From Saposhnikovia divaricata (Eukaryota; Streptophyta; Magnoliopsida; Apiales; Apiaceae), in NCBI GenBank assembly GCA_036435485.1, contig CM071600.1, positions 114,134,046 to 114,198,045 on the forward strand: a DNA stretch of 64,000 bases, read 5' to 3'. Position numbers and translations under genes: made by a program. A model generated the notes under the pieces. The model saw only the letters and a list, made by a program, of their open reading frames with translations. It did no database searches and was not told where the DNA came from. Below, piece after piece: positions 56,846 to 64,000 of the stretch (the stretch's first letter is position 1; every line of letters begins with the position of its first letter).

Positions 56846-57606
56846 ACTTTTGCAACCTCATTTGCAACTTTCAGTTTTCAAATTTCTGATTTCAAGTTCT
56901 GGGGTTCAGATACATTTTCGACCACTTTTTTGGAATCTAGATATCTAGATTCCAAAAAAGTGGTCGAAAATGTCATCTGAACCCCAGAACTTGAAATCAG
57001 AAATTTGTAGCATCTCAGTTGCAAATGAGGTTGCAAGGCCCCGCCAGAGGCACTCATAATTGGTGAATTTGGGTTGCATGGCCCCGTAGGGGCACTCATA
57101 ATTTGTGGATTTCTGATTTGCAACTTTCAGTTTTTAGTTGCAAAAGTTGCAACTGAGGTTGCAACTGAGGTTGCAAAAGTTGCAACTGAGGTTGCAAAAG
57201 TTGCAACTGTTGCAACTGAGGTTGAAAAAGTTGCAACTGTTGCAACCTCAGTTGCAACTGAGGTTGCAAAAGTTGCAACTGAATACTGAAAGTTGCAAAT
57301 CAGATATCCACCAATTATGAGTGCCTCTGGCGGGGCCTTGCAACCCAAATTCACCAATTATGAGTGCCCCTACGGGGCCATGCAACCCAAATTCACCAAT
57401 TATGAGTGCCTCTGGCGGGGCCTTGCAACCTCATTTACAACTGAGATGCTACAAATTTCTGATTTCAAGTTCTGGGGTTCAGATGACATTTTCGACCACT
57501 TTTTTGGAATCTAGATTCCAAAAAAGTGGTCGAAAATGTCATCTGAACCCCAGAACTTGAAATCAGAAATTTGAAAACTGGAAGTTGCAAATGAGGTTGC
57601 AAAAGT
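56846..57606. repeat. Hierarchical palindrome of GTTGCAACTGAG units
   Basis: The outer arms (AACTTTTGCAACCTCATTTG at 56846; its complement ending at 57606) enclose two perfect-centred palindromes, one at about 56880-57006 (centre GGAATCTAGATATCTAGATTCC region) and one at about 57449-57577 (centre AATCTAGATT). Inside those is an inverted pair (57010-57130 and 57290-57460) with GGCCCCGCCAGAGGCACTC and GGCCCCGTAGGGGCACTC. The middle (57130-57285) is tandem and inverted GTTGCAACTGAG units. Opposite-strand frames here are repeat artefacts. Confidence 0.85.
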
Positions 57607-57744
57607 TCACTACGCCAAATATGGCCTGATGTAATACTTTTTGAACTGTTACATTTGAAAAGTGTTACATTACTCGCTTATTGTAACAAACCTCAAATAC
57701 TGTTACATTAGGTGCCAAACTGGTGTTACAATAGAAGTTAATAT

Positions 57745-60700
57745 AATGGTGGCCCAACATGTGGCCCCACAATAATTAATTAGTTAATTATTATTTAATT
57801 ATTATTAATTAATTATTAATTAAATATTTATTATTTAATTAATTTAATAGTGGGCCCAACATGTGGGCCCACATATATTATTAAATAATAATTAATTATT
57901 CTTAAATAAATATTTATTAATTAATTAATTTAATGATGGGCCCAAAAAGTGGGCTCAACATGTGGGCCCCACATATATTATTAAGTAATAATTAATAAAT
58001 AATTAATTAATTAATTAATATTTAATTATTAAATAAATAAATATTATTTAATTAATTTAAAGGGGGGCCCCACAAGTGGGCCCAACATGTAATAATTAAT
58101 TAATTAATTATTAAATTATTATTATTATTTAATTACTAATTAAATAATTATTATTTAATTAACTTAAAGGTGGGCCCAACATGTGGGCCCCACGTATAAT
58201 ATTAATTAATAATTAATTAATTAATTAATAATTAATTATTATTAAATAAATATTATTTAATTAATTTAAAGGTGGGCCCCACAAGTGGGCCCATCATGTA
58301 ATAATTAATTAATTATTAAATTATTATTATTATTTAATTAATAGTTAAATAATTATTATTTAATTAATTTAAAGGTGGGCCCAACATGTGGGCCCCACGT
58401 ATAATATTAATTAATATTTAATTAATTAATTAATATTTAATTATTAAATAAATAAATATTATTTAATTAATATAAAGGAGGGCCCCACAAGTGGGCCCAA
58501 CATGTAATAATTAATTAATTAATTATTAAATTATTATTATTATTTAATTATTAATTAAATAACTATTATTTAATTAATTTAAAGGTGGGCCCCACAAGTG
58601 GGCCCAATATGTGGGCCCCACGTATAATATTAATTAATAATTAATTAATTAATTAATAATTAAATAAATAAATATTATTTAATTAATTTAAAGGTGGGCC
58701 CCACAAGTGGGCCCAACATGTAATAATTAATTAATTAATTATTAAATTATTTTTATTATTTAATTACTAGATAAATAATTATTATTTAATTAATTTAAAG
58801 GTGGGCCCAACATGTGGGCCCCACATATAATATTAATTAATAATTAATTAATTAATTAATAATTAATTATTAAATAAATAAATATTATTTAATTAATTTA
58901 AAGGTGGGCCCCACAAGTGGGCCCAACATGTAATAATTAATTAATTAATTATTAAATTATTATTATTATTTGATTACTAATTAAATAACTATTATTTAAT
59001 TAATTTAAAAGTGGGCCCCACAAGTGGGCCCAATATGTGGGCCCCACGTATAATATTAATTAATATTTAATTAATTAATTAATTATTAAATGAATAAATA
59101 TTATTTAATTAATTTAAAGGTGGGCCCCACAAGTGGGCCCAGCATGTAATAATTAATTAATTAATTATTAAATTATTTTTATTATTTAATTACTAATTAA
59201 ATAATTATTATTTAATTAATTTAAAGGTGGGCCCAACATGTGGGCCCCACGTATAATATTAATTAATATTTAATTAATTAATTAATATTTAATTATTAAA
59301 TAAATATTATTTAATTAATTTAAAGGTGGGCCCCACAAGTGGGCCCAACATGTAATAATTAATTAATTAATTATTAAATTATTATTATTATTTAATTACT
59401 AATTAAATAACTATTATTTAATTAATTTAAATGTGGGCCCCACAAGTGGGCCCAATATGTGGGCCCCACGTATAATATTTAATAATTAATTAATTAATTA
59501 ATTAATTAATATTTAATTATTAAATAAATAAATATTATTTAATTAATTTAAAGGGGGGCCCCACAAGTGGGCCCAACATGTAATAATTAATTAATTAATT
59601 ATTAAATTATTATTATTATTATTTAATTACTAATTAAATAATTATTATTTAATTAACTTAAAGGTGGGCCCAACATGTGGGCCCCACGTATAATATTAAT
59701 TAATAATTAATTAATTAATTAATAATTAATTATTATTAAATAAATATTATTTAATTAATTTAAAGGTGGGCCCCACAAGTGGGCCCATCATGTAATAATT
59801 AATTAATTATTAAATTATTATTATTATTTAATTAATAGTTAAATAATTATTATTTAATTAATTTAAAGGTGGGCCCAACATGTGGGCCCCACGTATAATA
59901 TTAATTAATATTTAATTAATTAATATTTAATTATTAAATAAATAAATATTATTTAATTAATATAAAGGAGGGCCCCACAAGTGGGCCCAACATGTAATAA
60001 TTAATTAATTAATTATTAAATTATTATTATTATTTAATTATTAATTAAATAACTATTATTTAATTAATTTAAAGGTGGGCCCCACAAGTGGGCCCAATAT
60101 GTGGGCCCCACGTATAATATTAATTAATAATTAATTAATTAATTAATAATTAAATAAATAAATATTATTTAATTAATTTAAAGGTGGGCCCCACAAGTGG
60201 GCCCAACATGTAATAATTAATTAATTAATTATTAAATTATTTTTATTATTTAATTACTAGATAAATAATTATTATTTAATTAATTTAAAGGTGGGCCCAA
60301 CATGTGGGCCCCACATATAATATTAATTAATAATTAATTAATTAATTAATAATTAATTATTAAATAAATAAATATTATTTAATTAATTTAAAGGTGGGCC
60401 CCACAAGTGGGCCCAACATGTAATAATTAATTAATTAATTATTAAATTATTATTATTATTTGATTACTAATTAAATAACTATTATTTAATTAATTTAAAA
60501 GTGGGCCCCACAAGTGGGCCCAATATGTGGGCCCCACGTATAATATTAATTAATATTTAATTAATTAATTAATTATTAAATGAATAAATATTATTTAATT
60601 AATTTAAAGGTGGGCCCCACAAGTGGGCCCAGCATGTAATAATTAATTAATTAATTATTAAATTATTTTTATTATTTAATTACTAATTAAATAATTATTA

Positions 60701-61570
60701 TTTAATTAATTTAAAGGTGGGCCCAACATGTGGGCCCCACGTATAATATTAATTAATATTTAATTAATTAATTAATATTTAATTATTAAATAAATATTAT
60801 TTAATTAATTTAAAGGTGGGCCCCACAAGTGGGCCCAACATGTAATAATTAATTAATTAATTATTAAATTATTATTATTATTTAATTACTAATTAAATAA
60901 CTATTATTTAATTAATTTAAATGTGGGCCCCACAAGTGGGCCCAATATGTGGGCCCCACGTATAATATTTAATAATTAATTAATTAATTAATTAATTAAT
61001 ATTTAATTATTAAATAAATAAATATTATTTAATTAATTTAAAGGGGGGCCCCACAAGTGGGCCCAACATGTAATAATTAATTAATTAATTATTAAATTAT
61101 TATTATTATTTAATTACTAATTAAATAATTATTATTTAATTAATTTAAAGGTGGGCCCAACATGTGGGCCCCACGTATAATATTAATTAATAATTAATTA
61201 ATTAATTAATAATTAATTATTATTAAATAAATATTATTTAATTAATTTAAAGGTGGGCCCCACAAGTGGGCCCATCATGTAATAATTAATTAATTATTAA
61301 ATTATTATTATTATTTAATTATTAATTAAATAACTATTATTTAATTAATTTAAAGGTGGGCCCCACAAGTGGGCCCCACGTATAATATTAATTAATAATT
61401 AATTAATTAATTAATAATTAAATAAATAAATATTATTTAATTAATTTAAAGGTGGGCCCCACAAGTGGGCCCAGCATGTAATAACTAATTAATTAATTAT
61501 TAAATTATTATTATTATTTAATTACTAATTAAATAATTATTATTTAATTAATTTAAAGGTGGGCCCAACA
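57745..61570. repeat. AT-rich satellite with GTGGGCCC boxes, ~1490-bp higher-order unit
   Basis: Blocks of TTAATTAATTAA-type sequence, about 70-130 bp each, alternate with GTGGGCCCAACATGTGGGCC and GTGGGCCCCAC boxes. The marker AGGGGGGCCCCACAAGTGGG occurs at 58061, 59552 and 61042, giving a higher-order period of 1490-1491 bp. There are two full copies (58061-59551, 59552-61041) and a partial third that diverges after about 61300. The copies agree almost base for base. Confidence 0.9.
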
Positions 61571-64000
61571 TGTGGGCCCAACGGGTATCTCTGGTCAACC
61601 CATGGTGACGTGGCGGTCAACGGAGATCTATAGTCAACCCATGGTGACGTGGCGGTCAACGGGTATCTCTAGTCAACCCAGAGTGACGTGGCGGTCAACC
61701 CATAGTGACGTGGCGGTCAACGGGTATCTCTGGTCAACCCATTGTGACGTGGCAGTCAACAAGTATCTCTGGTCAACCCATAGTGACGTGGCGGTCAACG
61801 GGTATCTCTGGTCAACCCATTGAGACGTGGCGGTCAACGGGTATCTTTGGTCAACCCATGGTGACGTGGCGGTCAACGGGGCACTCTGGTCAACCCAGGG
61901 GTGAGGTGGCGGTCAACGGGTATCTCTGGTCAACCCATAGTGACGTGGCGGTCAACGGGGGTCTCTGGTCAACCCATGGTGACGTGGCGGTCAACGGGGA
62001 TCTATAGTCAACCCATAGTGACGTGGCGGTCAACGGGGTCTATAGTCAACCCATGGTGACGTGGCGGTCAACGGGTATCTCTAGTCAACCCAGAGTGACG
62101 TGGAGGTCAACCCAATGTGACGTGGCGGTCAACGGGTATCTCTGGTCAACCCATGGTGACGTGGCGGTCAACGGGGATCTATAGTCAACCCATGGTGACG
62201 TGGCGGTCAACGGGTATCTCTAGTCAACCCAGAGTGACGTGGCGGTCAAACCATAGTGACGTGGCGGTCAACGGGGATCTATAGTCAACCCATAGTGACG
62301 TGGTGGTCAACGGGGATCTATAGTCAACCCATGGTGACGTGGCGGTCAACGGGTATCTCTAGTCAACCCAGAGTGACGTGGCGGTCAACGGGGATCTATA
62401 GTCAACCCCATGGTGACGTGGCGGTCAACGGGTATCTCTGGTCAACCCATAGTGACGTGTCGGTCAACGGGGCACTCTGCTAAACCCATAGTGACGTGGC
62501 GGCCAACGGGTATCTTTGGTCAACCCATGGTGACGTGGCGGTCAACGGGGCACTCTGGTCAACCCAGGGGTGAGGTGGCGGTCAACGGGTATCTCTGGTC
62601 AACCCATAGTGACGTGGCGGTCAACGGGGATCTATAGTCAACCCATGGTGACGTGGCGGTCAACGGGTATCTCTAGTCAATCCAGAGTGACGTGGCGGTC
62701 AACGGGGATCTATAGTCAACCCCATGGTGACGTGGCGGTCAAACCATAGTGACGTGGCGGTCAACGGGTATCTCTAGTCAACCCATTGTGACGTGGCGGT
62801 CAACAAATATCTCTGGTCAACCCATAGTGACGTGGCGGTCAACGGGTATCTCTGGTCAACCCATTGAGACGTGGCGGTCAACGGGTATCTTTGGTCAACC
62901 CATGGTGACGTGGCGGTCAACGGGGCACTCTGGTCAACCCAGGGGTGAGGTGGCGGTCAACGGGTATCTCTGGTCAACCCATAGTGACGTGGCGGTCAAC
63001 GGGGGTCTCTGGTCAACCCATGGTGACGTGGCGGTCAACGGGGATCTATAGTCAACCCATAGTGACGTGGCGGTCAACGGGGTCTATAGTCAACCCATGG
63101 TGACGTGGCGGTCAACGGGTATCTCTAGTCAACCCAGAGTGACGTGGAGGTCAACCCAATGTGACGTGGCGGTCAACGGGTATCTCTGGTCAACCCATGG
63201 TGACGTGGCGGTCAACGGGGATCTATAGTCAACCCATGGTGACGTGGCGGTCAACGGGTATCTCTAGTCAACCCAGAGTGACGTGGCGGTCAAACCATAG
63301 TGACGTGGCGGTCAACGGGGATCTATAGTCAACCCATAGTGACGTGGTGGTCAACGGGGATCTATAGTCAACCCATGGTGACGTGGCGGTCAACGGGTAT
63401 CTCTAGTCAACCCAGAGTGACGTGGCGGTCAACGGGGATCTATAGTCAACCCCATGGTGACGTGGCGGTCAACGGGTATCTCTGGTCAACCCATAGTGAC
63501 GTGTCGGTCAACGGGGCACTCTGCTAAACCCATAGTGACGTGGCGGCCAACGGGTATCTTTGGTCAACCCATGGTGACGTGGCGGTCAACGGGGCACTCT
63601 GGTCAACCCAGGGGTGAGGTGGCGGTCAACGGGTATCTCTGGTCAACCCATAGTGACGTGGCGGTCAACGGGGATCTATAGTCAACCCATGGTGACGTGG
63701 CGGTCAACGGGTATCTCTAGTCAATCCAGAGTGACGTGGCGGTCAACGGGGATCTATAGTCAACCCCATGGTGACGTGGCGGTCAAACCATAGTGACGTG
63801 GCGGTCAACGGGTATCTCTAGTCAACCCATTGTGACGTGGCGGTCAACAAGTATCTCTGGTCAACCCATAGTGACGTGGCGGTCAACGGGTATCTCTGGT
63901 CAACCCATTGAGACGTGGCGGTCAACGGGTATCTTTGGTCAACCCATGGTGACGTGGCGGTCAACGGGGCACTCTGGTCAACCCAGGGGTGAGGTGGCGG
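61571..64000. repeat. 39-bp minisatellite GGTCAACCC..TGACGTGGCGGTCAACGG, 1044-bp higher-order unit
   Basis: The monomer is about 39 bp: TGGTCAACCCATGGTGACG followed by TGGCGGTCAACGGGTATCTC, with variants ending GGGGATCTATA or GGGGCACTC and some short monomers. Identical blocks recur exactly 1044 bp apart (61705/62749, 62256/63300, 62410/63454), so a higher-order repeat of about 27 monomers is present twice and starts a third time near 63793. Open frames in it are by-products of a period divisible by three. Confidence 0.95.

Larger units (their letters stand above)
57608..64000 (+). mobile_element. Probable CACTA (En/Spm) element, left end and satellite-filled body
   Basis: Begins CACTACGCCAAATATGGCC, a typical plant CACTA terminus. 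Subterminal TGTTACATT or complement TGTAAC words follow in alternating orientation between 57630 and 57740. The body in this window is two tandem arrays and no transposase. The right end is beyond the window, so the full extent, and whether the arrays belong to the element, are inferences. The preceding 3 bases are GTT. Confidence 0.55.

Noticed and set aside
57074..57357. Valine/threonine and leucine/glutamine repeat proteins on both strands
   Set aside because: Products of the GTTGCAACTGAG array; frames exist on both strands at once.
57608..57740. Stowaway or hAT end instead of CACTA
   Set aside because: No TA or 8-bp flank pattern; the CACTACGCC start and TGTTACA subterminal repeats fit CACTA better, though the second end is not visible.
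61572..63681. Long open frames reading STGISSQPRVTWRST-like repeats
   Set aside because: They arise on both strands from a 39-bp repeat (divisible by three) and have no independent coding evidence.
61571..64000. Centromeric or telomeric satellite
   Set aside because: No telomere motif; the array adjoins genes and a transposon end. Centromere identity cannot be supported from one window.

Overview
This is nuclear DNA of a flowering plant, almost certainly a eudicot. The evidence is GT/AG-spliced genes, LRK10-like receptor kinases, plant lineages of LTR retrotransposons (Athila, chromovirus, Copia), Helitrons, Stowaway, Mutator-like, PIF/Harbinger, hAT and CACTA elements, and AT-rich satellites. 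The species cannot be named from sequence alone. No rRNA, tRNA or CRISPR array was seen.

The low-copy content is a rearranged tandem cluster of two gene types: folylpolyglutamate synthase (FPGS) and LRK10-like receptor kinases. The ancestral order appears to be FPGS(+), RLK fragment(-), RLK(+), RLK(-). The left unit holds the last exon of FPGS copy A (241-300), RLK debris (1005-3140) and a dead RLK (11602-13820, minus) with a frameshift and lost catalytic residues. The right unit begins at a chimeric junction near 24349, where a broken RLK ectodomain is fused to the middle of an FPGS intron. It continues with the last six FPGS exons (24541-40961), RLK debris (41655-42500), an RLK with a frameshifted ectodomain but an intact kinase (45650-49007, plus), and an RLK that looks intact (50742-56262, minus).

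Most of the window is transposons, often nested. At 3.6-11.1 kb an unclassified repeat contains a PIF/Harbinger element, which contains a Helitron inserted in the transposase coding sequence. The Helitron itself carries a second, inverted Helitron structure. At 14.0-24.0 kb there is an Athila-type Ty3 element with TSD ATAAA. At 24.75-37.56 kb a chromovirus (TSD ATTTA) sits in an FPGS intron and holds a nested Copia element (TSD GTTGG) with apparently identical LTRs. At 38.92-39.23 kb a Stowaway MITE sits exactly on an FPGS splice donor. At 43.9-45.3 kb there is a hAT-like element. At 51.94-55.18 kb a gag-protease-only Copia derivative (TSD GTTCA) lies in an intron of the intact RLK.

The right end is structurally unusual. 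A hierarchical palindrome (56846-57606) abuts a probable CACTA terminus (57608). The DNA behind that terminus is an AT-rich satellite with GTGGGCCC boxes and a higher-order period near 1490 bp, followed by a ~39-bp minisatellite with a higher-order period of 1044 bp. Both arrays are built from sequences matching plant transcription-factor cores (TCP in the first; W-box and TGACGTGG in the second).

Cell biology: FPGS adds glutamate residues to folates. LRK10-like kinases are plasma-membrane receptors with cysteine-rich, WAK-type galacturonan-binding-like ectodomains. The gene pair looks like a physical linkage amplified by duplication rather than a pathway. All calls come from reading the sequence; no database search was run.
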